From: Caulobacter sp.
GTDB lineage: Bacteria; Pseudomonadota; Alphaproteobacteria; Caulobacterales; Caulobacteraceae
Reading direction: 5' to 3'
DNA length: 64,000 nt
NCBI RefSeq assembly: GCF_017744445.1
Contig: NZ_JAGIBH010000001.1
Location: forward strand, 508,178 to 572,177
In this document: positions 46,022 through 53,897 of the stretch, one piece after another
Layout: every line of letters begins with the position of its first letter
Numbering within the stretch: the stretch's first letter is position 1
Position numbers and translations under genes: made by a program
The notes under the pieces: generated by a model
What the model saw: only the letters and a program-made list of their open reading frames with translations
Told to the model about the DNA's origin: nothing
The model's database searches: none

Positions 46022-47920
46022 TCACTTCACGATCCCATCCACTGTCTGCCGCGTCACCGCATGATACAGCGGCCGGGTCTGCCCATAGATCCGCTTGGCG
46101 ATCGGCTGGCCCCAGTCGCCCTGCGCCATCAGGTCCTTGAACAGCGGCGCCACGAACTTGCGGCGACCTTGCTCCGTCAGGAACGCCTCCAGCGATGCCA
46201 CCGCCGACTGGTAGCGATTGGCGACGGCCAGTTCCAGCCAGACGAAGCGGATCTCGCTGTTGCCCTGGGCGTCCAGGCCAAAGGCCTTGTCCAGCACCTC
46301 CAGGCGTTCGTTGGACAGCTTGCGCGGCAGGCTGGCGATGAAGCGGGTGCGTTCGGGCGTGCTCCAGGCCTTCCACTTGGCCAGCGGGGCGGGACCGCCT
46401 TTGGCGTAGGCTGCGGCCAGCGCGTCCACCGCCGGGAAGGCGGCCGACTTCACATGCACGGCGTTGTTGGGCAGGCCGACCTCATAGACCCACTTGTCGA
46501 TGCCGATCTGGGCCTCCAGCTTGGCGTCGCCCTTGATCAGGTTCTGGCGCAGGTCGGCGACGAAGCCGGCCGTGGTCTGGCTCTGGAAGGCGTGGCGGGC
46601 AAAGTAGCTCTTGAGATAGGCGTCCCAGCGCGGGCGGCCGACGGCCTTTTCGATGGTGCGCAGGAAGGTCGCGCCCTTCTGGTAGGCAATGTCGGTCATG
46701 CCGTCGTCGGGATCGCGACCGGTGAGATCCAGGTGCAGGCGGGTGTCGGCGCCGCTCAGACCGCCGGCGTCGGCGATGGCGGCCTGCAGGTCGCTCCAGC
46801 CCAGATCGGCCAGCATGTCGGCGCGCGGCTTGCCGTACAGCCGCTCCATGATCCGGTTCTCGAAATAGTCGGTGAAGCCCTCGTTCAGCCAGAAGTCCGA
46901 CCAGGTGGCGTTATTGACCAGGTTGCCCGACCACGAGTGCGCCAGCTCGTGCGCCACCAGGCTGACCAGCGAGCGGTCGCCGGCGATGATGGTCGGGGTG
47001 GCGAAGGTCAGGCGCGGGTTCTCCATGCCGCCGAACGGGAACGACGGCGGCAGCACCAAGAGGTCGTAGCGACCCCAGGCATAGGGCCCATAGAGGCTCT
47101 CGGCGGCGGCGACCATCTTCTCGACATCGACCAGCTCGTTGGCCGTCTTCTTCATCACCGACGGCTCGGTATAGACGCCGGTCCGCTTGCCCAGCGGGGT
47201 GAAGGTCAGGTCGCCGATCGCGATGGCGATCAGGTACGAGGCCACCGGCTTGTCCATCTTGAAGCGATAGGCGCGGCTGCCGTCCTTGAGCGGTTCGCCG
47301 TTGGGCGTCAGCATCTGTGCGCTCATCACCGCTTTCAGGCCCTTGGGCGCGACGATGCGGGCGGTCCAGGTCTGGCGGATGCCGGGGCTGTCCTGGGTGG
47401 GGATCCAGCTGCGATTCAGGATCGCCTCGCCCTGGCTGAACAGGTACGGGCTCTTCTTGCCGGCGGTCTGGGAGGGCGTGAGCCACTGCAGGGCCGCGCC
47501 GCCCGGGGCGCTGTCATAGCTGACGATGATGCGCTTGGCGCCATTGAGCGTCACGGTCAGCGGCGCGCCCAGGATTGGATCGGCCTTGCCCACCGTCCAC
47601 GTCAGGGCCTGGCCTCGCGGGTCGGTGACGCCGTGGATGACCAGGCCCTTGGTGTCGAGGATCACCTCTTTCGCGTCCGGCGCGGCGGCGATGTCGAGGG
47701 CGGCCGTGCCGGTCATCTTCTGACCGGCGAAGTCAGCGGTCAGGTCCAGGTCGACATGGGTGACGCGGGCGACCAGCGGCTGGGCGTAGGAGTGGATGTC
47801 CTTGGCCTCGGCCGTCTTCAGGATGGCGGGAACCGGAGGGGTCTGGGCGAGGGCGGGCAGCGCCGCCCCGCTCAGCAGGAGCGACAGCAGAACGGCGCGG
47901 CCACGGGCTTTGAAGGTCAT
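46022..47920 (-). CDS. M1-family zinc metallopeptidase (aminopeptidase)
   Basis: 632 residues. The signal peptide (about 1-26, ending PALAQ) points to the periplasm. The M1 fold is clear: substrate-binding GGMENPRLTFA (GAMEN-like), zinc motif VAHELAHSWSGNLV (HExxH) and third ligand Glu in WLNEGFTDYFE. The C-terminal helical repeat domain is shorter than in leukotriene A4 hydrolase. It should remove N-terminal residues from periplasmic peptides. The gene is convergent with csbD. Confidence 0.92.
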   Translation of the reverse strand: MTFKARGRAVLLSLLLSGAALPALAQTPPVPAILKTAEAKDIHSYAQPLVARVTHVDLDLTADFAGQKMTGTAALDIAAAPDAKEVILDTKGLVIHGVTDPRGQALTWTVGKADPILGAPLTVTLNGAKRIIVSYDSAPGGAALQWLTPSQTAGKKSPYLFSQGEAILNRSWIPTQDSPGIRQTWTARIVAPKGLKAVMSAQMLTPNGEPLKDGSRAYRFKMDKPVASYLIAIAIGDLTFTPLGKRTGVYTEPSVMKKTANELVDVEKMVAAAESLYGPYAWGRYDLLVLPPSFPFGGMENPRLTFATPTIIAGDRSLVSLVAHELAHSWSGNLVNNATWSDFWLNEGFTDYFENRIMERLYGKPRADMLADLGWSDLQAAIADAGGLSGADTRLHLDLTGRDPDDGMTDIAYQKGATFLRTIEKAVGRPRWDAYLKSYFARHAFQSQTTAGFVADLRQNLIKGDAKLEAQIGIDKWVYEVGLPNNAVHVKSAAFPAVDALAAAYAKGGPAPLAKWKAWSTPERTRFIASLPRKLSNERLEVLDKAFGLDAQGNSEIRFVWLELAVANRYQSAVASLEAFLTEQGRRKFVAPLFKDLMAQGDWGQPIAKRIYGQTRPLYHAVTRQTVDGIVK

Positions 47921-47967
47921 GGATCATCCCTGAGCTAAGGGACGTCTAATGCGCCCTCACGCGCCGT

Positions 47968-48501
47968 CTAGGAAGCCCTCGCGAAGGCCAGGATGTCCGC
48001 GTTCAGCCGCTCGATGTGGGTAAACATCAGGCCGTGCGGCGCGCCCTCGTAGACCACCAACTCGGCGTTCGTGGCCAGGGCCGCGTAGCGCTTGCCGCTG
48101 GTCTCCAGCGGGGTCGAGACGTCCTTGTCGCCCTGGATGATCAGCACCGGAACCTTGAGGTTCGGGATCTCGGGCCGCAGGTCGGCGGTGGTGGCGGCGC
48201 GGTTGCACTCGACCAGCGCCTTGGTCGTCGTCCCCAGCATCAGGCCGCGCACCCAGTCCATCATCTCGGGCGAGGTGTCCGGCGTCACGAACGGGCGGGC
48301 GTTCTCCTCCAGCCAACGAGGATAGTCGCGCAACAGAACGTGGGTGCGGAAGGCCTCGAACATGGCGGGCGGCAGGCCGGTGGGGTTGTCGGCCTTGTGC
48401 GCCGGGCAGGGGGCCAGCGGGGCCAGCAACAGCACCTTGGCCACCCGCGCGCCGCCGTGGCGGCTGAAGTAGCGCACCACCTCACCGCCGCCGATCGTCG
48501 A
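47968..48501 (-). pseudogene. Truncated alpha/beta hydrolase (chloroperoxidase-like)
   Basis: The C-terminal half of an alpha/beta hydrolase: the segment after the nucleophile elbow (GGGEVVRYFSRHGG, VLLLAPLAPCP), then the acid Asp (IIQGDKDVSTP) and catalytic His (GAPHGLMFTH). The homology runs back across the first possible start (GTG at 48480) to an in-frame TAA at 48504, and there is no N-terminal half of about 90-100 residues. The nucleophile position itself reads STIGGG instead of the usual S-x-GG. The break coincides with the divergent XRE gene, so deletion is the likely cause. Confidence 0.75.
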
Positions 48502-48552
48502 TTACGCCCCAGGTAATGGCGGCGGCGCGCGGGTCGCCCTAGCTTGCGGGGC

Positions 48553-49335
48553 ATGAACACCGCGACCCTCACCCCGACCATTGGCGAACGCCTGCGCGAC
48601 TGGCGCCAGAAACGGCGGCTGAGCCAGATGGACCTGGCGCTGGAGGCCGAGATCTCGACGCGGCACCTGTCGTTCCTGGAGACCGGCCGCGCGACGCCCA
48701 GCCGGGACATGGTGCTGCGGCTGGCCGAGCACCTGGAGGTTCCCTTGCGCGAACGCAACGCCCTGCTGCTGGCCGCCGGCTTCGCGCCAGTGTTCCCCGA
48801 GCGGTCCTATGACGACCCCGGCCTGGCCGCCGCCCGCACGGCGGTGGAGGCGGTGCTGCACGCCCACATGCCGTTCCCGGCCCTGGCCATCGACCGCCGA
48901 TGGATCATGTTGGCCAGCAATGCGGGTCTGGCCCCGCTGCTGGCGGGCGTCTCGCCCAAGCTGCTGGAGGGCCCGGTCAACGTGCTGCGGGTCAGTCTGC
49001 ATCCCGAGGGCGTCGCCCCGCGCATCGCCAACCTGGCCGAATGGCGCGGCCATATCCTGTCGCGCCTACGCCGCCAGCTGGCCGAGAGCGGCGACGCCGA
49101 GTTGGCCGACCTGATCAGGGAGCTGTCGGCCTATCCCGGCGGCGAGGCCCATCCCCGCGCCGGCGAAGGCCTGATCGCCGCGCCGCTGCGCCTGAAGACG
49201 CCGGGCGGCGAGCTGTCTTTCTTGTCGGCCACCATGACCTTCGGCTCGCCGCTGGACGTGATGGTGTCGGAGCTGGCGATCGAGACCTTCCTGCCGGCCG
49301 ATGCGGCGACGGCGAAGGCCCTTCAGTCTCTTTAG
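48553..49335 (+). CDS. XRE-family regulator with MmyB-like ligand domain
   Basis: 260 residues from the ATG at 48553. The N-terminal helix-turn-helix (about 8-65) has LRDWRQKRRLSQMDLALEAE and STRHLSFLETGRATPS. The rest (about 85-260) is the MmyB-like PAS-type domain common in alphaproteobacterial and actinobacterial regulators (FPALAIDRRWIMLASN, AAPLRLKTPGG, TFGSPLDVMVSELAIETFLP). Its gene is divergent from the truncated hydrolase, probably its former regulatory target. The ligand is unknown. Confidence 0.88.
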   Translation: MNTATLTPTIGERLRDWRQKRRLSQMDLALEAEISTRHLSFLETGRATPSRDMVLRLAEHLEVPLRERNALLLAAGFAPVFPERSYDDPGLAAARTAVEAVLHAHMPFPALAIDRRWIMLASNAGLAPLLAGVSPKLLEGPVNVLRVSLHPEGVAPRIANLAEWRGHILSRLRRQLAESGDAELADLIRELSAYPGGEAHPRAGEGLIAAPLRLKTPGGELSFLSATMTFGSPLDVMVSELAIETFLPADAATAKALQSL

Positions 49336-49384
49336 TTGGCGCGTGACGGGCGCCGAAACCGGCGTCCACTTTCGGCTGTCACGC

Positions 49385-49855
49385 TTAGACCTCTTCGTAG
49401 GTCGCGGCGTAGTCGACCGGGAAGTTCACCGAGCGGGCGATGAAGCAGACCTTGTGGATCTCGTGGTGCACGGCGTCGGCCTTGGCCAGGTCAGCGCCGC
49501 GCTGGACCAGGATGTGGGGTTTGAGTGTCGCCGAGAGGAAGCGGCCCGCGCCATCGGGCGTGCTTTCGCCAACGCCGATCGGCTGGTCGCGATAACCTTT
49601 CACCACGATGCCGGCGTTGCTGGCCAGGTGCAGGTACCACAGCATATGGCAGGCGCTCAGCGACGACAGCAGCAGGTCTTCGGGGTTGTGCAGGGTCGGG
49701 TCGCCACCCAGCAGCGGGTCGTTGGAGCAGTTCACCACCGGCTTGCCCGGCGTCGCGATATTCCAGGTGCGATCATAGCCGCGATAGGTGCGCGTGCCCT
49801 CACCCCGGTCGCCGGTCCACTCGATCAGGCAGGTATAGTCGTGCTGCTTGGCCAT
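49385..49855 (-). CDS. OsmC-family peroxiredoxin-like protein
   Basis: 156 residues. Both conserved Cys are visible: in LSACHMLWYLHLA (about residue 69) and in HKVCFIARSVNFP (about residue 136). OsmC proteins reduce organic hydroperoxides; this subgroup is the YhfA/YkZ-like branch found next to other stress genes. It directly follows the DUF1272 gene (stop and start adjacent, TAG-ATG), so the two are probably translated from one message. Confidence 0.9.
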   Translation of the reverse strand: MAKQHDYTCLIEWTGDRGEGTRTYRGYDRTWNIATPGKPVVNCSNDPLLGGDPTLHNPEDLLLSSLSACHMLWYLHLASNAGIVVKGYRDQPIGVGESTPDGAGRFLSATLKPHILVQRGADLAKADAVHHEIHKVCFIARSVNFPVDYAATYEEV

Positions 49856-50173
49856 CTAGCGCTCCTGTGGAGGGACGTCCTTCAGCCGCGCGGTCATGGC
49901 GGCGATCTGGTCCCGGCTCCAGCGCGTGTACTTGCGGTCCGTACCGGCCGGATGGAAGCCCAGGCCGAGTGAAATATGCGGATGATGATAGGCCTGCTTC
50001 GGCCGGATCGGCCGCGCGCTTAGGCCGCCGCCACAGGTGGGGCAGACGTTCTGGAGAACGTTGTCCGCGCACTCGGCGCAATAGGTGCACTCGTAGCTGC
50101 AGATGCGGGCGTTCAGGGCGTCCGGGGCGAGGTCGACGTCGCAAAGTTCGCAATTGGGGCGGAGTTCGAGCAT
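49856..50173 (-). CDS. DUF1272 Cys-rich zinc-binding protein
   Basis: 105 residues. The N-terminal 50 residues hold four CxxC-type pairs (CELC, CSYECTYCAEC, VCPTCGGGL), which should bind two metal ions. That is the DUF1272 signature (MLELRPNCELCDVDL). The C-terminal tail (about 55-105) is hydrophilic and probably carries a second short domain (TRWSRDQIAAMTARL). The function is unknown. It is upstream of the OsmC gene in the same unit. Confidence 0.85.
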   Translation of the reverse strand: MLELRPNCELCDVDLAPDALNARICSYECTYCAECADNVLQNVCPTCGGGLSARPIRPKQAYHHPHISLGLGFHPAGTDRKYTRWSRDQIAAMTARLKDVPPQER

Positions 50174-50225
50174 GGGGCTTGGCTAGCGCGTGCGGGCTGT
50201 GCGCGAAATGACGGCTATCCCTTAA

Positions 50226-50398
50226 ATCCTGCCAACTCCCATCTGCCTCCCTAGGCCTTGTGCCTAGGGCCCATTGTTCCGCTACCCAGGCCAGCGCCGG
50301 AGCGCTGCCACGATGGCGGAGCGCTCCGATTGATGCCGCGCCTGGCGGATCCATGGGTCCTCGCCACAAGGGCGAGGAAAGCAATTATGGGATTGCAG
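50226..50398. repeat. Intergenic palindromic repeat, family D
   Basis: Ends match the copy at 39612-39767: CCTAGGCCTTGTGCCTAGG and GCCCATTGTTCCGCT at one side, CCATGGGTCCTCGCCACAAG and GGCGAGGAAAGCAATT at the other. The centre (about 50298-50340) is different, with an internal repeat GGAGCGCT. Outer CCTGCC/CCCAT and ATGGG/GCAGG segments extend the pairing. It separates DUF1272 from maoC on the minus strand. Confidence 0.85.
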
Positions 50399-50410
50399 GG
50401 AAGCGAGCGC

Positions 50411-50860
50411 CTACGCCCCGTAGATCACCGAGATCGTCTCAGCCACGCAGGCCGGGCGTTCTTCGCCCTCGATCTCGATGGTGCACTCATTCTTCATCTG
50501 CAGGCCGCCCGACTTGGGCTCGGCAGAGAGCAGCTTCTGGCGCATGCGCACGCGCTTGCCGACCCGGACCATGCCGGTGAAGCGGACCTTGTCGCAGCCA
50601 TAGTTGATGCCGCGCGTGACGCCGGTGACGCGCAGGATGTCGGCGCCCAGCATCGGGATCAGGGACAGCGTCAGGTAGCCGTGGGCGATCGGGCCGCCGA
50701 TCTCCTTGGTGGCGCGCTCGACGTCGACATGGATCCACTGGTGGTCGCCGGTGGCCTCGGCGAACAGGTTGACGCGCTCCTGGGTGACCTCGACCCAGTC
50801 GGACACCCCGATCTCCTGACCGACCAGGCTGGCGACGTCGGCGTAGGTGACTTCCTTCAT
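50411..50860 (-). CDS. MaoC-family (R)-specific enoyl-CoA hydratase-like protein
   Basis: 149 residues from the ATG at 50860; the longer open frame to 50977 runs through repeat sequence. The hot-dog hydratase motif is FAEATGDHQWIHVD (catalytic Asp and His about residue 40-45), followed by GPIAHGYLTLSLIPML. MaoC/PhaJ enzymes hydrate enoyl-CoA to (R)-3-hydroxyacyl-CoA, linking beta-oxidation with other lipid pathways. The gene stands alone between two repeats. Confidence 0.9.
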   Translation of the reverse strand: MKEVTYADVASLVGQEIGVSDWVEVTQERVNLFAEATGDHQWIHVDVERATKEIGGPIAHGYLTLSLIPMLGADILRVTGVTRGINYGCDKVRFTGMVRVGKRVRMRQKLLSAEPKSGGLQMKNECTIEIEGEERPACVAETISVIYGA

Positions 50861-50940
50861 GACGTTTTCTCTCCCTCGAACAGTTGTTTGATGGATGGCA
50901 TGGGAGGGGAGGTAGGGCAAGCTTGCGAGCCCTCTAAAAC

Positions 50941-51067
50941 CCGATCTTCCCGGCGAAAGCCGGGACCCAGATCTCAAAGCGCTTGGGCTGATTGGAGGGG
51001 CGCGGAGCTTTTAGAAACCACCCCGGCGTTCTTCCATCTGGGCCCCGGCTTTCGCCGGGGAGATCGG
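50941..51067. repeat. Intergenic palindromic repeat, family B
   Basis: Left arm CCGATCTTCCCGGCGAAAGC, right arm GCTTTCGCCGGGGAGATCGG, with GGGACCCAGATC and CATCTGGGCCCC further inward. It shares arms with copies at 45861 and 59732; the centre differs. It separates maoC from the mntH stop. Confidence 0.85.
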
Positions 51068-51071
51068 AATT

Positions 51072-52403
51072 CTAGGACAAGGTGCTGACCACCAGCCAGA
51101 CATTGGCCGCCGAGATCACCACGAACAGGAACCAGGCGACGATCCTGGTGGTCCAGCCATTGGCGAACGGCCCCATCAGCGCCTTATCGTCGGTGAAGCG
51201 CAGCAGCGGCCAGATGGCGAACGGCAGCTGGGCCGAGAGCACCACCTGGGTCAGCACCAGCAGCTTGCCGACCGAGTGCTCGCCCAGGGTCAGCACGCCG
51301 ATCAGGGCCGGGATGATGGCCAGGCCGCGGGTGATCAGTCGGCGCTGCCAGCAAGGGATCTTCAGGTCCAGGAACCCCTCCAGGATCACTTGGCCGGCGA
51401 TGGTGCCGGTGAAGGTCGAGCTCTGGCCCGAGGCGAACAGGGCGACCGCGAAGAGAATGCCCGCCAGCACCCCGCCGGTGACGGGCGCCAGCAGCTTGTG
51501 CGCTTCCTCGATGCCGGCCACTTCGGTCAGTCCCGTGCCGTGGAAGGCCGAGGCCGCCAGGATCAGGATGGCGGCGTTGATCAGCAGGGCCAGCAACAGC
51601 GACACGACGGTGTCGATGGTCGAAAGCTGGATGGCGGCGCGCTTGCCGGGCTCGTCGGCCGGGACCACGCGCGTCTGCACGATCGCCGAGTGCAGATAGA
51701 GGTTATGCGGCATGATCGTCGCGCCCAGGATGCCGATGGCGAGGTAGAGCGCGTTGCCCTGTTGCAGGGCCGACAGCGACGGAACCAGCCCGCGCGCCAC
51801 GTCGCCGGCATTGGGCGGGGCCAGGATCAGCTGCACCAGGAAGCAGATCCCGACCGTCGAGATCAGGCCCAGGATGATGGCCTCCAGCTGCCGGAAACCC
51901 TTGCCCTTCAGGCCCAGCACGATGACCGTGTCCAGCGCCGTCAGCAGCACCCCGGCCCACAGCGGGATGCCCAGCAACAGCTTGAAGGCCAGGGCGCTGC
52001 CCAGCACCTCGGCGATGTCGCAGGCGATGATGGCCAGCTCGGCCAGCAGCCACTGGACCTTGACCGCCTTCGGCCCGAACCGTTCGCGCGACATGCGCGC
52101 CAGGTCCTTGCCGGTGACCAAGCCTAGCCGCATCGACAGGGTCTGCAAGACGATGGCCGCCAGGCTCGACAGCACCACCACGAACAGCAGGGACGTGCCG
52201 TAGCGCGATCCGGCCTCGATGTCGGTCGCCCAGTTGCCGGGGTCCATGTAGCCGACGCTGACCAGCAGCCCCGGCCCGGCTACCCGCAGCATGCGTTTCC
52301 ACGCGGGCAGGCCGTCCGGAACGATGACGGCGCCGCGCACCTCAGCCGGACAGAACGGGGCGGTGGCGGTCTTGGGGAGGCGGGCGAGCAGGCTGGCGAA
52401 CAT
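51072..52403 (-). CDS. mntH: Nramp-family divalent metal transporter MntH
   Basis: 443 residues with about 11 hydrophobic segments. Family motifs: YMDPGNWATDIEAGSRYG in the first metal-binding helix (DPGN) and the consensus transport motif region AIMPHNLYLHSAIVQ (MPH variant). It imports Mn2+ or Fe2+ with protons across the inner membrane. It is the last gene of a minus-strand run NTP_transf_8, DUF4180, mntH with gaps of 24 and 32 bp, suggesting co-transcription. No recognisable Mur/Fur box or Mn leader was found. Confidence 0.93.
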   Translation of the reverse strand: MFASLLARLPKTATAPFCPAEVRGAVIVPDGLPAWKRMLRVAGPGLLVSVGYMDPGNWATDIEAGSRYGTSLLFVVVLSSLAAIVLQTLSMRLGLVTGKDLARMSRERFGPKAVKVQWLLAELAIIACDIAEVLGSALAFKLLLGIPLWAGVLLTALDTVIVLGLKGKGFRQLEAIILGLISTVGICFLVQLILAPPNAGDVARGLVPSLSALQQGNALYLAIGILGATIMPHNLYLHSAIVQTRVVPADEPGKRAAIQLSTIDTVVSLLLALLINAAILILAASAFHGTGLTEVAGIEEAHKLLAPVTGGVLAGILFAVALFASGQSSTFTGTIAGQVILEGFLDLKIPCWQRRLITRGLAIIPALIGVLTLGEHSVGKLLVLTQVVLSAQLPFAIWPLLRFTDDKALMGPFANGWTTRIVAWFLFVVISAANVWLVVSTLS

Positions 52404-52435
52404 GGGGCCTAGTTAGGCGCTGCCGGCCAAGCTTG

Positions 52436-52789
52436 TCAGCCCTTGCCAGCCAATTGGGCGGCCAGCTTGGCGTCCAATGCGGCGCGATCGTTCAAGAACC
52501 AGACTTGCTGGCCCTTGTTCGACTCGTAGACGAAGTCGCGCAGGCTATGGCTGGCCTCGATCCGGGCCGAGATGTCGCCGATGAAGGCAAGGCGCATGCG
52601 GTAGTTGGTGAACTTCTGGATCACCTCGCCGGCGATGCGGGTCGACAGGTCCAGGAAGCCGTCGGTCAAGCGCTCGACCGGTACGGCGACGAGGTCGGCC
52701 TGCGCGCTCCAGGCGTCGCTGAGCAGGTCATTGGCGGTGGTCGCGTCCAGCGGCGGACCCTCAGTGGGGACGAACAGGATCTTGGTCAT
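52436..52789 (-). CDS. DUF4180 domain protein
   Basis: 117 residues, matching DUF4180 in length and layout: ILFVPTEGPPLDATTANDLL, an AQADLVAVPVERLTDGFLDL strand-helix unit, then IAGEVIQKFTNYRMRLAFIG and the C-terminal SLRDFVYESNKGQQVWFL. The fold resembles STAS/Uba-like domains; function is unknown. It sits between the nucleotidyltransferase and mntH, so it may be co-expressed with manganese uptake. Confidence 0.8.
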   Translation of the reverse strand: MTKILFVPTEGPPLDATTANDLLSDAWSAQADLVAVPVERLTDGFLDLSTRIAGEVIQKFTNYRMRLAFIGDISARIEASHSLRDFVYESNKGQQVWFLNDRAALDAKLAAQLAGKG

Positions 52790-52813
52790 GGCCGGCAGAT
52801 AGGCGCGGAGGGC

Positions 52814-53827
52814 TCAGCTTTCCAGCACGGCGCGCGCATCGGCGGGCAGCAGGCTGACGGCCTGGTCGAGCAGTTCTCGCCAAGCCTCGCCGCGATCGCG
52901 GGCCTCGGCATAGGCGTCGCGCAGGGCGAAGGGGTCGTCTTGGCTGAGGGCGTGGATCAGGGCCTGGGCCTGTTCCAAGTCCTTCCGCCGCTTCGGGTTC
53001 GCCTGGCTGCGCTTGCGCGAGATGATCAGCTTGTGGACCGCGTAACGGGCGGGCGTGGGCACGCGCACCAGCACGCCGTCGCCGTGCAGCACGGCGGCCT
53101 CGACGGTCTCACGCAGCAGGAAGTCCATGAAGCGCAGCGGCGTGGCGTCGGTGTTCAGGGCGTCCAGCCGCGAGGTCTCTTCGTCGCCGGCGTGGCGGCT
53201 GGTGGTGAGCACATCGACCGCATAGCCGTCGGGCGTGCGGTAGGCGGCGCTCTTGCTCGGATCCAGCTTGGGAACGGGTGCGAAGGTCGGATCAGCCGCG
53301 CGCAGCACGTCGAGAAAGGACCGGTCGAGACCATCGTCGATGGTCACCGAGATTCCGTAGTCCTGGGCGATGTCGAGGTCGCCGGTTCGCACGGCTTGTG
53401 CGGGCAGGAGGAAGCCCAGGCTGGCGCCGTAGGTCTGGAAGGCGACCGTGCCGACCACGGCTGCGCGCAGCCGGAACACGCCGGCCTGGGCGAGGGCGGT
53501 CAGGATACGGCCTGTCCGTTCATCGGGCGCGTGCAGTCCGGCGGCGCGCAATGAGCGGACCAGCAGGCGACGGCCCTCGGCTGCGCCCTTCACTGACTTG
53601 GCGCGTTCGATGGTGGCGAGAAGGTGCGGTGTCTCGAGGCCCAAATAGCGCTCGGGGCGTTCGCCCTGTGTCTGCCGTGAGCGGACGTACCAGTAGAAGC
53701 GGCCCTTGCGCTCGCGACGCAGGAAGCTGGCGCCCTCGCCAAACTCGGCGATGCCCGCTGCGCGGAGCTGGTCCAACAGCTCGGCGACGTTGGTATGGAT
53801 CGCCAGGGGAAGGCGTTGCAGGGTCAC
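52814..53827 (-). CDS. NTP_transf_8 family nucleotidyltransferase (GSU2403-like)
   Basis: 337 residues from GTG at 53827. The nucleotidyltransferase core has VGTVAFQTYG and the metal-binding TGDLDIAQD (DxD), about residues 125-155; later residues (DGYAVDVLTTSR, and PARYAVHKLIISRK) fit the GSU2403 fold. A basic helical N-terminus (LRRERKGRFYWYVRSR) precedes. Related nucleotidyltransferases serve as toxins or in RNA modification. A 12-bp inverted repeat lies 9 bp upstream of the start. Confidence 0.75.
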   Translation of the reverse strand: MTLQRLPLAIHTNVAELLDQLRAAGIAEFGEGASFLRRERKGRFYWYVRSRQTQGERPERYLGLETPHLLATIERAKSVKGAAEGRRLLVRSLRAAGLHAPDERTGRILTALAQAGVFRLRAAVVGTVAFQTYGASLGFLLPAQAVRTGDLDIAQDYGISVTIDDGLDRSFLDVLRAADPTFAPVPKLDPSKSAAYRTPDGYAVDVLTTSRHAGDEETSRLDALNTDATPLRFMDFLLRETVEAAVLHGDGVLVRVPTPARYAVHKLIISRKRSQANPKRRKDLEQAQALIHALSQDDPFALRDAYAEARDRGEAWRELLDQAVSLLPADARAVLES

Positions 53828-53836
53828 GAGATCACC

Positions 53837-53868
53837 GTTGCCACCACTTTCTATATAGTGGTGGCAAC
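53837..53868. promoter_or_regulatory. 12-bp inverted repeat upstream of the nucleotidyltransferase gene
   Basis: GTTGCCACCACT (53837-53848) and AGTGGTGGCAAC (53857-53868) are exact complements with an 8-base AT-rich spacer (TTCTATAT). It could be an operator overlapping a -10-like TATATAG, or a leader hairpin controlling access to the start at 53827. Confidence 0.5.
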
Positions 53869-53897
53869 TAACTTAAAAATCAAACGGTAGCGTTCGA

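Noticed and set aside
52404..53897. Complete toxin-antitoxin pair formed by the nucleotidyltransferase and DUF4180.
   Set aside because: DUF4180 is not a known antitoxin, the nucleotidyltransferase is longer than AbiEii-type toxins, and the only support is the inverted repeat.
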